A stretch of DNA of 64,000 bases from Methyloversatilis sp. XJ19-49 (GCF_024580145.1 NZ_JANINI010000001.1:67550-131549), one strand, 5' to 3'; shown: positions 52,080-60,814, numbered from the stretch's first letter. Program-made: numbers and translations. Notes: generated by a model not told the origin, from the letters alone.

Positions 52080-53153
52080 CTAGCCGCCGAAACGGCGCAT
52101 GAATGCGCGGTCAATGCGGTCCTTCCAGCGCCATACCCAATCTCCCTGCAGCGACCAGCCGCCGCGTGAGGCGATGGCGTGGCGACGGCCGCAGGCAAGC
52201 AGCAGCAGGGCCTGTGTCTGGGGTGTCCAGAGCTGCAGCGTGTCGCCCCGCGCGGCGCGCAGCAGGTTGGCGGCCAGTGGCGGACCGGCGCGCACGGCAA
52301 AAACGCCCGACTTCGGGCGAGGCGAATCGATCATCGTCGCCACGTCGCCGGCGGCGAACACTTCAGGGTGTGACAGTGATTGCAGCGTCGGGCCGGTCGC
52401 GATGAAACCGCGTTCGTCGTTTGCCAGACCGCTGCCGCGCAGCCAGGCCGGCGGGGCGGCGCCGGTGGCCCACACGGTGAACTGGCTCGGAATGCTGCGA
52501 CCGTCTCCGAGATTCAGCGCGTCGCCATCGACTCCGGACACGCGCGCATCGGTCACCACGTCTATCCGCTGACGCGCCAGTTCGATCATCACCCGCCGCT
52601 GCAGGCGCACTGACAGTCCGTCGAGTATGTGGGGCGCGCGGTCGATCAGGGTGCAGCGCATCCGTGGTTGGCGGTGATGCAGCGCCATGATGATTTCGAC
52701 GCCGGCCGCCCCGGCGCCGACGACTGCAGCAGAACGAGCGGCGCGGGCGGTGTGCCAGCTTTCGAGCAGTTGACCGATCGGCTTCACCGGGTGCGCGCAG
52801 GTGTCGGCACCCGGCAGATCGGGGATGCGCGGCGTCGAACCGGTGTCGATCGACAGCATGTCGTAGTCGATCACCTCGCCGCTGGCCAGCCGGATCTGCC
52901 GCTGCCCGGCATCCAGTGACACCGCGGCATCCAGCCTGAGCGCGCAGCCCGCCCGCGCTGCCAGCGGGGCGAGATCGATGCAGGCCTGCCGGTAGTCGTA
53001 ATGGCCGGCGATGACGCCCGGCATCATGCCGGAGTACGGCGTCAGCGCATCGGGCGTGATCAGGCTGACCACCGCGTCGGGCTGTTCGCGCGCAAAAGCT
53101 TCCAGCACGAACAGGTGGGCGTGACCGCCGCCGAGCAGGACGAGACGTTTCAT
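52080..53153 (-). CDS. Pyridine-nucleotide flavoprotein, TIGR03169-like (SelD-associated NDH type)
   Basis: A 357-residue two-dinucleotide-binding flavoprotein. The FAD motif LVLLGGGHAHLFVLEAF, the segment TPYSGMMPGVIAGHY, and the NAD(P) motif AAVVGAGAAGVEIIMAL fit the NADH-dehydrogenase-like family found fused N-terminal to selenophosphate synthetase in many bacteria; VFAAGDVATM is the FAD-tail motif. Here it is a stand-alone protein. No Cys-x-x-Cys redox centre is visible. It overlaps DUF3047 by four bases and is the last gene of the arsS cluster. Confidence 0.8.
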   Translation of the reverse strand: MKRLVLLGGGHAHLFVLEAFAREQPDAVVSLITPDALTPYSGMMPGVIAGHYDYRQACIDLAPLAARAGCALRLDAAVSLDAGQRQIRLASGEVIDYDMLSIDTGSTPRIPDLPGADTCAHPVKPIGQLLESWHTARAARSAAVVGAGAAGVEIIMALHHRQPRMRCTLIDRAPHILDGLSVRLQRRVMIELARQRIDVVTDARVSGVDGDALNLGDGRSIPSQFTVWATGAAPPAWLRGSGLANDERGFIATGPTLQSLSHPEVFAAGDVATMIDSPRPKSGVFAVRAGPPLAANLLRAARGDTLQLWTPQTQALLLLACGRRHAIASRGGWSLQGDWVWRWKDRIDRAFMRRFGG

Positions 53154-53905
53154 GGGGGTGGCTGCAGCGGTGACCGGGCGGTGACCGACAGGTCTCCGAA
53201 ATAACCGAGGGTCTGTCCGCCGGTGTTGTCGCTGTCGCTCGCCACGACGATGCCGGTCACGGCCGGCGGGTCTTCGCCGAAAGCTTCCCGGAAATCCTCG
53301 ACCAGATTGCGGGTCACGTCGCGCCAGCTGCCGGTCGGCGAACCGGCGCCGTCGACGGCGATCATGCGTACCCGGTCGGTGTAGGCGCTCCATGCGCGCG
53401 AGCCCGGCGCGGCGCGCGTGTCCCACACGTAGCACAGCACGGCGGTTGGAATCTGCTCGCCGTAGAAGGTGCGCGCCAGCCGGATTTTCGTGCGCGTGCC
53501 GAAAGACAGCTTCGACAGATCGAGATCGAACAGCACATAGACGCGCAGCGCGTAGTCGTCGCCGTCCCGCGTCGCGAAGCGCCCGGCGGCTGGCAGTACA
53601 TCGGCGCGCCAGCGCCAGTTCAGCCAGGGCGTGGCGAGCGGATCGAAGCGGCGGGTGTGGATCAGCGCCGAGGCGGCATTCGACGCCTCGACACGAAGCA
53701 CGGTCAGGCCATCCAGTTCGGCCAGCCGGAAATCGGCCGGCGCTGCCTTGCCGCCCAGCGTGTAGGCGGTCCAGCCCGACACGGTCGATCCGGCGGGCTG
53801 AGTCGAAAAGGCGGGCAGCGACAACGAGTCTGCCGCGGCCGCCGACACTTCGCAGGTCAGCGCCAGCGCGATGGCCAGCAGCAGCGCGCGCAGGCGGGTC
53901 AGCAC
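53150..53905 (-). CDS. Exported DUF3047 protein
   Basis: A 251-residue protein with a signal peptide (about 1-25, ALTCEVSAAAADS) and the DUF3047 pattern: WRWRADVLPAAGRFATRDGDDYALRVYVLFD, ARTFYGEQIPTAVLCYVWD, and the late DSDNTGGQTLGYFGDLSV, suggestive of a beta-sandwich carbohydrate-binding-like fold. No catalytic assignment is possible. GTG 53905 start, overlapping the upstream transferase gene by seven bases. Its position implies that part of the cluster's pathway acts in the periplasm. Confidence 0.8.
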   Translation of the reverse strand: MLTRLRALLLAIALALTCEVSAAAADSLSLPAFSTQPAGSTVSGWTAYTLGGKAAPADFRLAELDGLTVLRVEASNAASALIHTRRFDPLATPWLNWRWRADVLPAAGRFATRDGDDYALRVYVLFDLDLSKLSFGTRTKIRLARTFYGEQIPTAVLCYVWDTRAAPGSRAWSAYTDRVRMIAVDGAGSPTGSWRDVTRNLVEDFREAFGEDPPAVTGIVVASDSDNTGGQTLGYFGDLSVTARSPLQPPP

Positions 53906-54531
53906 GGTTCGGGCACCAGCAGACCTTCGGCCACGGCGCGTCGATAGTCATCCGGCCGGTCGAGGTCGTAACCGGTCGCGAGCACATGCGTGAGCAGGCC
54001 GAGCCGCTCGATCACCGCAAGGGTTTGCGACCACACCCCGGCGCTGCCCCACGCGATGCCTTCGAACAGGGTGGCTTGCCGTACGCGCAGCCCCACCAGC
54101 AGATAGCCGCCATCCTCTGCCGGAGCGAACACCGCATCGTGGCGGCGCAACGCAACACCCGCTGCGCGCAGGTCGGTCGACTGCAGCGACACGGCGTCGG
54201 CGCCGATCAGCAGCGCACCTGCATGGCGACGAAGGGCGTCGTCGAAGGCCTGCGTCATGCGCGTGCCGATGTCGCCGTCGCTCTGGGCGTGCAGCGACAC
54301 GCCGTACCGGTCGCGACAGCGTTCGAAGAAGTCATGGCTGCAGTCCGGTGCACACCACAGTTCGACCGGTCCGATGGCCGCGTCGGCGGCCACCTGCAGC
54401 GCACGTTCGGTCAGCTGCGCACCGATACGCGCCGCGCCGTCGGCGCCCAGCAGGGGCATCAGCCGCGTCTTGCTGCGGCCGGATTCGGGCGCCCGCGCAA
54501 ACACCAGTACCGCCGTTCCGGATTCACTCAT
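53899..54531 (-). CDS. TIGR04282-type (DUF2064) glycosyl/nucleotidyl transferase
   Basis: A 210-residue GT-A-like protein of the CofC/MobA-related group: VLVFARAPESGRSKTRLMP near the N-terminus, LLIGADAVSLQSTDLRAA, and APAEDGGYLLVGLR. This family is named after its association with arsenosugar biosynthesis clusters (TIGR04282). The residue after IGAD is Ala where many have Cys or Ser (GADCP). The true donor and acceptor are not known. It overlaps the next-upstream TIGR04283 gene by eight bases. Confidence 0.88.
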   Translation of the reverse strand: MSESGTAVLVFARAPESGRSKTRLMPLLGADGAARIGAQLTERALQVAADAAIGPVELWCAPDCSHDFFERCRDRYGVSLHAQSDGDIGTRMTQAFDDALRRHAGALLIGADAVSLQSTDLRAAGVALRRHDAVFAPAEDGGYLLVGLRVRQATLFEGIAWGSAGVWSQTLAVIERLGLLTHVLATGYDLDRPDDYRRAVAEGLLVPEPC

Positions 54532-55210
54532 GATGCGGCCGGTAGTCGCGCGCCAGATCGACCGGATCGGCACCGAAGAAATAACGCAGGCGCAGGCGCC
54601 ACATCAGCAAGATGGTGCGCAGTACCCCCTGGCGCTCCCAGCGGCGGCCCGACGTGATGACGCGCGCGCGCAGACAGGCCGGTCGCGACCTCGCCCTCGC
54701 ACGGGTGGAAAAGTCGATGTCTTCCATCAGCGCGATCGGCGCGTAGCCATCCAGTGCATCGAACAGTGTGCGCGTGCAGAAGATCGCCTGATCGCCAGTG
54801 GCGATGCCGGTCAGGCGGGAACGCAGGTTCATCATGGCGGCGACGACCGCGAGCAGCGGGTGGCGACCTTCGATGCGCACATCGAACCGCCCCCACTGCG
54901 CACCGGCTGCGATCGCTCGATCGATGCGTGCGAGCGCGTCGGGCGGCAGCTGCGTGTCGGCGTGCAGGAACAGCAGCACGTCGCCGGTCGCCTCCTGCGC
55001 ACCGGCGTTCATCTGCAGCGCACGACCGCGCGGCGCGCGTACGACGCGGGCGCCATGCGCGGCGGCGATCGATGCGGTGGCGTCGAGACTGCCGCCGTCG
55101 GCGACAATGAGTTGCATGCCGCAGACGTCGGTTGCCGGCACGCGCGACAACGCATCGCCGATGGTCGCGGCTTCGTTCAGCACCGGCAGCACGACGGACA
55201 GTCGACTCAT
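54524..55210 (-). CDS. TIGR04283-type family 2 glycosyltransferase
   Basis: A 228-residue GT2 transferase: SVVLPVLNEAATIGDAL, IVADGGSLDATASIA (usual DGGS-x-D), LFLHADTQLP for metal/nucleotide binding, and ALMEDIDFSTRARARSRP. TIGR04283 proteins co-occur with TIGR04282 and ArsS and are thought to glycosylate arsenic-containing nucleosides or related products, though this is not established by biochemistry that I can name for this protein. It overlaps the upstream membrane flavoprotein gene by four bases. Confidence 0.9.
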   Translation of the reverse strand: MSRLSVVLPVLNEAATIGDALSRVPATDVCGMQLIVADGGSLDATASIAAAHGARVVRAPRGRALQMNAGAQEATGDVLLFLHADTQLPPDALARIDRAIAAGAQWGRFDVRIEGRHPLLAVVAAMMNLRSRLTGIATGDQAIFCTRTLFDALDGYAPIALMEDIDFSTRARARSRPACLRARVITSGRRWERQGVLRTILLMWRLRLRYFFGADPVDLARDYRPHHE

Positions 55211-57357
55211 CCGCGCATCCAGGCGTGATAGCGCGCGACCCACGCGAGCAGCGTCTGTGGCGCATGCGCCTTCTTCCAGACGCCGGCGGCAAACTTGTTC
55301 GCCTCATTCATCGTCGGGTAGATGTGGATGGTGCCCAGCAGTTTGTTGAGCCCGAGGCCGTGCTTCATCGCCAGCACGTATTCGGCGATCAGTTCGCCCG
55401 CGTGTTCGCCTACGATAGTCACGCCCAGGATGCGGTCGCGCCCGGGTACGGTGAGCACCTTGACGAAGCCGTGCGCCACCTCGTCGGTGATCGCGCGGTC
55501 GAGGTCATCCAGTTCGTAGATCGTCACTTCGTGCGGAATGTTGCGCGCCTTCGCGTCGGTTTCGTTCAGACCGACGCGCGCCACCTCGGGTTCGGTGAAG
55601 GTGGCCCACGGAATGACCGAGTAGTCGACCGCAAAGCGTCTGAAGCGGCCGAACAGGGCATTGACTGCGGCATACCACGCCTGGTGCGCCGCGGTGTGCG
55701 TGAACTGGAAAGGGCCGGTCACGTCGCCGCAGGCGAAGATGTTGGGGTAGAGCGTTTCCAGGTAGTCGTTGGTATCGACCGTCCGGTTGGCCCGCAGCGT
55801 GATGCCCAGTTCTTCCAGACCATAGCCGCTGACGTTGGGCGTGCGTCCGACGGCGCACAGCAGCGTGTCGAATTCGATGCGTACTTCACCCTCAGGGCCT
55901 TCGGCGTACAGTACTTTCGCATCGCCTTCCCGCGCAAAGCGCACCGCCTTGTGGCCGGTCAGCGCACGCACGCCTTCTTCCGCAAAACGCGCTTCGACCA
56001 GCGCCGACACGTCAGGGTCTTCCCGTCCCATCAGTCGCGGTGCCATTTCGACCTGGGTGACCGCCGCGCCGAAGCGCGCAAATGCCTGCGACAGTTCGCA
56101 GCCGATCGGGCCGCCACCGAGCACCAGCAGACGGCCGGGCAGGGTGCGCAGCGACCACAGCGTGTCCGAGGTGAGCAGATCCATCGTCTCGATGCCGGGT
56201 ATCGGTGGCACGAAGGGGCGGGCGCCGGCTGCGATGACGATGTTGCGCGTGCTCAGCGTGCGCGTGCTGCCGTCGTGCTGCGTCACCTCGACCGTCCACG
56301 GCGAGGTGATGCGCGCCCTGGCGTCGAAGCAATCGACACCCAGCGCGGTATAGCGGTCCACCGAATCATGCGGTTCGATTGCACGCACCACGCGCGCGAC
56401 GCGCTCCATCACATCGGCGAAATCGAACTGAGCGCTCGCTTCGCGCACGCCGAGCGATTTCGAGTGCGCGATCTGTGACAGCAGCCGCGCCGAGCGGATC
56501 AGCGCCTTCGACGGCACGCAGCCGGTGTTCAGGCAGTCGCCGCCCATGCTGTGCTGCTCGACCAGCGCCACCTTCGCCTTCACTGCGGCGCCGATGTAGG
56601 CGGTGACCAGACCGGCACTGCCGCCGCCGATCACCAGCAGGTTGTAGTCAAAGTGCGCCGGCTTCGGCCAGCGGCTGAACACGGCACGACTGCGTACCGC
56701 ATCGATCACCTTGCGGGCGATCAGCGGAAACACGCCCAGCAGCACGAAGGCCCCGATCAGCCCGGGCGACAGGATGCCGGACAGCGATTCGATACGACCG
56801 ATCTGGGTGCCTGCATTCACGAACACGATGGTGCCGGCCAGCATGCCGAGCTGGCTCACCCAGTAGAAGGTGCGTGCCGGCAGCGCGGTCAGTGCCATCG
56901 CCAGATTGACCGCGAAGAACGGGAACGCGGGCACCAGACGCAGCGTGAACAGATAGAAGGCACCGTCCTTCTCGACGCCGCGGTTGATCGACTCGAGCGC
57001 CGTGCCGAAGCGCGCCTGCACCCAGTCGCGCAACAGGAAGCGCGCGATCAGGAAGGCGAGCAGGGCGCCCAGACTGGATGCGAAGGACACGATGACCAGT
57101 GCCTTGGCGAAACCGAACAGGGCGCCGCCGGCCAGCGTCATGATCGCCGCACCTGGCAGCGACAGCGCCGTCACGACGACGTAGATCGCGAAGAACACCG
57201 CGGCCGCCCCCCAGGGCGCCGCATCGACCTGGTCGGTCAGCATGCGCTGCTGCGCCTTGAACCAGGCCAGATCGAAGAAGCGGCCGAGATCGAGGATGAA
57301 GAAGGCGGCGACCAGCGCCACGACCACCCCGAGCAGGGCGAGCTTGCGTGCGTTCAT
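55207..57357 (-). CDS. TVP38/DedA membrane domain fused to FAD disulfide oxidoreductase
   Basis: A 716-residue fusion. Residues 1-225 form a TVP38/TMEM64 (VTT) membrane domain, with GAAIMTLAGGALFGF and RLVPAFPFFAVNLAMAL. Residues ~235-716 form a class I pyridine-nucleotide disulfide oxidoreductase: FAD motif LVIGGGSAGLVTA, redox pair Cys275/Cys280 in GGDCLNTGCVPSKA, NAD motif LVLGGGPIGCELSQAF, and FACGDVTG. The C-terminal catalytic position normally His-Pro is Tyr680-Pro681 in HIYPTMNE, as in mercuric reductase rather than lipoamide dehydrogenase. Membrane-tethered reductase of unknown substrate. Confidence 0.88.
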   Translation of the reverse strand: MNARKLALLGVVVALVAAFFILDLGRFFDLAWFKAQQRMLTDQVDAAPWGAAAVFFAIYVVVTALSLPGAAIMTLAGGALFGFAKALVIVSFASSLGALLAFLIARFLLRDWVQARFGTALESINRGVEKDGAFYLFTLRLVPAFPFFAVNLAMALTALPARTFYWVSQLGMLAGTIVFVNAGTQIGRIESLSGILSPGLIGAFVLLGVFPLIARKVIDAVRSRAVFSRWPKPAHFDYNLLVIGGGSAGLVTAYIGAAVKAKVALVEQHSMGGDCLNTGCVPSKALIRSARLLSQIAHSKSLGVREASAQFDFADVMERVARVVRAIEPHDSVDRYTALGVDCFDARARITSPWTVEVTQHDGSTRTLSTRNIVIAAGARPFVPPIPGIETMDLLTSDTLWSLRTLPGRLLVLGGGPIGCELSQAFARFGAAVTQVEMAPRLMGREDPDVSALVEARFAEEGVRALTGHKAVRFAREGDAKVLYAEGPEGEVRIEFDTLLCAVGRTPNVSGYGLEELGITLRANRTVDTNDYLETLYPNIFACGDVTGPFQFTHTAAHQAWYAAVNALFGRFRRFAVDYSVIPWATFTEPEVARVGLNETDAKARNIPHEVTIYELDDLDRAITDEVAHGFVKVLTVPGRDRILGVTIVGEHAGELIAEYVLAMKHGLGLNKLLGTIHIYPTMNEANKFAAGVWKKAHAPQTLLAWVARYHAWMRG

Positions 57358-58316
57358 GGTGCCGCCTCTTCAGGTGTCCAGTCAGGGCCGTGATCAATGC
57401 GATCGCGGTAGTTCAGTGCGGCCGCCGAGCCGTCGGGCCACTGCGCGGTGAATTCGGCTCGCCAGGCCGCCGGATCGTAGTCGAGCGCGAGCGCATCGAC
57501 ATGCAGCGCGCCGACGCGCGTGCCGTACAGCACCGGATGCGGCGACGGCGTCAGTGCGATGCGGCTGATGACGCCGCACAGACGGCCGCGGAAATTGGGC
57601 ATGCCTGCAGCGCCGTTGTTGATGACCGCATGACCGTCGAATCGCCTCAGCGCCGGCAGGCAGGTATGGCTGCTGGCGAACACGTCGCAGCGTGCGCGGG
57701 CAAACAGCTCCGCGTAGCGGGCGCCGTACGCCGGCTGTCGCAACGCTCGCGCGTCAAAGGACCAGCCAGCCAGCGAATCGGCGTCGCCATGGACCACGCC
57801 GACGCGGGCGTCGCCGATGCGTACGCCGCGCCAGAAATCGAGCGCCGCCAGTTCGCCGCGCCAGTGCGGGCCGTGACAGGCGGTGCGCGACAGCTGTGAG
57901 TGGATGAGGTTGGAGCGGTCGACCAGCGCCTGGGGCACGTCGTCCGGGTAGCTGCAGCCGCAACCGGCATCCCCGGATCCATCGGCCAGTTCGGCTTCGA
58001 CGTTGCCGGCGATCACGTCATGCGCGAGCACACGCCGCTGCACGTCGCCAAAGCGGGCCGGGTCGATGTCGAACCAGTGGAAGTCACCGTTGAAGAGCAG
58101 GCGTGCGTCGCCGTACTCACCGTTGAACAGGTGCTCTACCGCATCAAGCGCCGGCCGGTTGCCGTACAGGCCGCCGACGACATACAGCGTATCCGTCACC
58201 AGGTCGGCGCGGGTGTCTGCCAGCGCGGCCGCACCGTAGCGGTAATGCAGCGGACAACTGCGGCCGGGGTCGGCGAGACCGTCGTCGGCCGTGCTGTCGA
58301 CGAGATCGGAGTTCAT
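57354..58316 (-). CDS. Metallophosphoesterase-fold protein with degenerate metal motifs
   Basis: A 320-residue protein with the calcineurin-like fold pattern, but the motifs are altered: the first is VVGGLYGN (46-53) instead of GDxHGN, the second NGDFHWFD (76-83) is kept, the third is GNVE (104-107) instead of GNHE, then VVHGD (His176) is kept, and the last is SSHTC (215-219) rather than GHTH. A Cys119-x-Cys121 pair follows the third motif. It may bind one metal or have a changed activity. It overlaps its neighbours on both sides by four bases. Confidence 0.75.
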   Translation of the reverse strand: MNSDLVDSTADDGLADPGRSCPLHYRYGAAALADTRADLVTDTLYVVGGLYGNRPALDAVEHLFNGEYGDARLLFNGDFHWFDIDPARFGDVQRRVLAHDVIAGNVEAELADGSGDAGCGCSYPDDVPQALVDRSNLIHSQLSRTACHGPHWRGELAALDFWRGVRIGDARVGVVHGDADSLAGWSFDARALRQPAYGARYAELFARARCDVFASSHTCLPALRRFDGHAVINNGAAGMPNFRGRLCGVISRIALTPSPHPVLYGTRVGALHVDALALDYDPAAWRAEFTAQWPDGSAAALNYRDRIDHGPDWTPEEAAP

Positions 58317-59707
58317 CGCATCCGCCCTGCAATCAGCGGCGGCAGCAGATAGCCTGCGGTGCATAGCAGCAGTCCGTAAAGGTTCACGCCGAGCAGTTTG
58401 GCGTACTTGCCGGTGCCTATGGCCCAGCTTTCCGGAATCAGCCCGGCCGCCAGCAGCACACCCAGCGCGAGCCCGGTCCAGAACGCCAGATGGAAGGACC
58501 ACATCGCGGCTCGCGTGCCCGGCTGCGTGAAGCCGGCGAGCAGGAAGATGGGCGCCAAGCCGATCACCATGGTGCCACTGATGGTCGTCGCCTTCAGGAT
58601 ATCGGTGCCGGCAATCATCGGCAGATTGCCGATGATCGAGAACAGCGCCATGGCGCCCATGCCGAGGGCGATGGCGCGCTTCGGCTCCGGGCGCCCGGCC
58701 AGTTGCGGCAGTTCCTGCGCCACATGCCGGGCCAGGGACGAGAAAGTCGAATCGAGCGTGGAACCTGCGGCGGCCACCATGACGATGGTCATCAGGAACA
58801 GCGCCGCCGGACCCATGCTTCGGGCGAGTGCTGCCGGCACGTTGTCGCCGCCGGCAAGACCTTCCAGCCGGGCATGCACACCAACCAGCGAAAACAGCAG
58901 GATGCACACGAAGCCAAGCGCGCCGGCCCAGACGAAGGCGCGCAGCATGCGCTTTTCTTCGGTGATGAAGCCGCGGTCGGTCAGCACCGGATCGTGGAAG
59001 GGGTAGGACAGCACCTGCAGTGCAGCGACCAGCAGCAGGTCGACACCGGCATCGAGCCGGAAATCGCCGGTGCTCGCGAGCGCCACCGGTCCGTGCGTCG
59101 GCAGTACCAGCAGCAGCACGACGGCGAAGAACAGCACGAACAGGCCGGTCTGCAGCACGTCGGTGTAGATCGACGAGCGCAGGCCACCTTTCAGGCTGTA
59201 GAACAACGTGGCGGCGGTGAACAGCAGCGCGGCACCGATGAATTCGGTCGAACCGGCCGGGCCGTAGTAGCCGCCGACGACCGCCGTATTGCTCCACACC
59301 TCGTTGAACAGGCGCACCAGGATAGCGATCGAGAAGGCCAGCGCCGCCAGCCTGCCGTGGCGGCCGGTCAGGAAGGACATCAGGCTGGTGGCGCCGTAGC
59401 GCCTGCGCAGTCTCAGGATGGCCCAGCCAGCCAGCGGAATCGACAACCAGTAGGTCGCATACGCCAGACCGCCGACGATGCCATAGGTCGCGCCAAGATT
59501 GGCCGCGTTGGTGATCGACTTGGCGAAGATCCACGAAATGAAGATGCTGGCGCCGAGCGCCCAGGTGCCGGCCGGGCGACCCGCTTCGTCGTGGCCGTCG
59601 AAGAAGCCGGCCCGCCCGACGGCACGCGGCGAAAGCGCATACATGCCGACGCCGTACAGCACCAGAAAGCCCCAGAAGGCGACACCGAACACCACCGGAT
59701 CATTCAT
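58313..59707 (-). CDS. Sodium:solute symporter-family transporter
   Basis: A 464-residue membrane protein with about 12-13 helices. ASIFISWIFAKSITNAANLGATYGIVGGLAYATYW and YYGPAGSTEFIGAALLFTAATLFYSLKGGLRSSIYTDVLQTG match the SSS (LeuT-fold) family; the unwound TM1 and the SLKGG-x-x-x-x-x-x-T-D-x-x-Q motif are clear. Substrate unknown, possibly an organic product or precursor of the arsS pathway. It starts ten bases after the arsS stop and overlaps the metallophosphoesterase gene by four. Confidence 0.88.
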   Translation of the reverse strand: MNDPVVFGVAFWGFLVLYGVGMYALSPRAVGRAGFFDGHDEAGRPAGTWALGASIFISWIFAKSITNAANLGATYGIVGGLAYATYWLSIPLAGWAILRLRRRYGATSLMSFLTGRHGRLAALAFSIAILVRLFNEVWSNTAVVGGYYGPAGSTEFIGAALLFTAATLFYSLKGGLRSSIYTDVLQTGLFVLFFAVVLLLVLPTHGPVALASTGDFRLDAGVDLLLVAALQVLSYPFHDPVLTDRGFITEEKRMLRAFVWAGALGFVCILLFSLVGVHARLEGLAGGDNVPAALARSMGPAALFLMTIVMVAAAGSTLDSTFSSLARHVAQELPQLAGRPEPKRAIALGMGAMALFSIIGNLPMIAGTDILKATTISGTMVIGLAPIFLLAGFTQPGTRAAMWSFHLAFWTGLALGVLLAAGLIPESWAIGTGKYAKLLGVNLYGLLLCTAGYLLPPLIAGRMR

Positions 59708-59717
59708 GCTGGACCCT

Positions 59718-60680
59718 TCAGACGAGCGCGCCGGCGCAGGACGAGCCCTGTCCCGCGGTGCAGCCGTAGCAGTGATCCATGACGACGATGGGCGTGCCTG
59801 ACACGTCGCGGCCGATCAGTTCGGAGAGGTGCACACGCGGCCGGCCATCGATGCGCAGCGACAGACCCAGCATCTGGTTGAAGTCACAGTCGTAGACATG
59901 GCCTTCCCAATCGACGCTCAGCAGATTGCGGCACATCACGCTGTCCAGGTTATCGTCGCGGTGGGCGGTGCGCAGCGTCTGCATGTAGCTGTTGAACTGC
60001 CCCTTCGATACCAGCGTCGACCCGAAACGCTGGATCGGCATGTTGGCCAGTGTGTAAAGGCGGGTGAACACGATGCCGAATGCGCTGCCGAGGTGATCGC
60101 GATACGACTGCTCCAGTGCTGCCTGTGGCGGTGGCAGCGACGGCCCCTGCGGGTTGAACACCAGATTCAGTTCGAGCCCGGAACCGGGCTGTCCATAGCC
60201 GAGCGCGTTGAGTTGCTGCAGTGCAGCGATGCTGCGCGCGAACACGCCATCGCCGCGCTGGCGGTCGACGTTGTCCTCGAGATAGCAGGGCAGCGACGCG
60301 GTGACCTGCACCTGATGGTCGGCCAGAAACCGCGCCATGTCCTCGTAGCCGGGTTCGGACAGGATGGTCAGGTTGCAGCGGTCGATCACGGCGACGTCCA
60401 GCTTCCGCGCCTCGCCGACCAGCCAGCGGAAGTGCCGATTCATTTCCGGCGCGCCACCGGTCAGATCGATCAGGCGCACGTCGGAGGCGCGGATGAAGTC
60501 GAGTACGACCTGCAGAGTCGCCAGACTCATCTGTTCGGTGCGGCCGGGCCCCGCGTTGACATGGCAGTGCAGGCAGCTCTGGTTGCAGGTGTAGCCCAGA
60601 TTCAGCTGCAGGATTTCTGTGTGGCGGCGGGCAAGCGGCGGGAAGTCGGTCGTTCGCAGGAGCGGAAGTGTGGCGTGCAT
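59718..60680 (-). CDS. arsS: Arsenosugar biosynthesis radical SAM protein ArsS
   Basis: A 320-residue radical SAM enzyme (TIGR04167-like). The 4Fe-4S motif is CNQSCLHC in LGYTCNQSCLHCHVNAGP (about residues 32-39), with LTGGAPEMNRHFRWLV for SAM contacts. The C-terminus has a Cys-rich end, DHCYGCTAGQGSSCAGA, where some family members carry selenocysteine; here all are ordinary Cys. Characterised ArsS adenosylates a dimethylarsenic compound to make a 5'-deoxyadenosyl arsenical, the first step to arsenosugars. It heads the eight-gene cluster and is divergent from acuI. Confidence 0.92.
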   Translation of the reverse strand: MHATLPLLRTTDFPPLARRHTEILQLNLGYTCNQSCLHCHVNAGPGRTEQMSLATLQVVLDFIRASDVRLIDLTGGAPEMNRHFRWLVGEARKLDVAVIDRCNLTILSEPGYEDMARFLADHQVQVTASLPCYLEDNVDRQRGDGVFARSIAALQQLNALGYGQPGSGLELNLVFNPQGPSLPPPQAALEQSYRDHLGSAFGIVFTRLYTLANMPIQRFGSTLVSKGQFNSYMQTLRTAHRDDNLDSVMCRNLLSVDWEGHVYDCDFNQMLGLSLRIDGRPRVHLSELIGRDVSGTPIVVMDHCYGCTAGQGSSCAGALV

Positions 60681-60814
60681 GCGTGATTGAGCCCTGTGGC
60701 GATGCGATGGAGAATGTGAGTGGAAGACCGTTGTCGCCGCCGCAACCTTACTGCTTTGCGGGCCAGCAAGTATCCTGCGCGCTGCAGACCGTCAATGACC
60801 GGAGGAAACCGAAG

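Noticed and set aside
53154-53987. Upstream extension of the flavoprotein frame at 52080
   Set aside because: The FAD motif begins right after ATG 53153; the extension overlaps the DUF3047 gene in another frame and is low-complexity.
59535-59707. Long minus-strand extensions upstream of the metallophosphoesterase frame (to 59534)
   Set aside because: The extension is out of frame with, and antisense-free inside, the sodium:solute symporter gene, which shows clear membrane helices.
59718-60680. Selenocysteine (in-frame TGA) in ArsS
   Set aside because: The C-terminal cysteines are encoded normally and the frame ends at an ordinary stop; no in-frame TGA within the gene.
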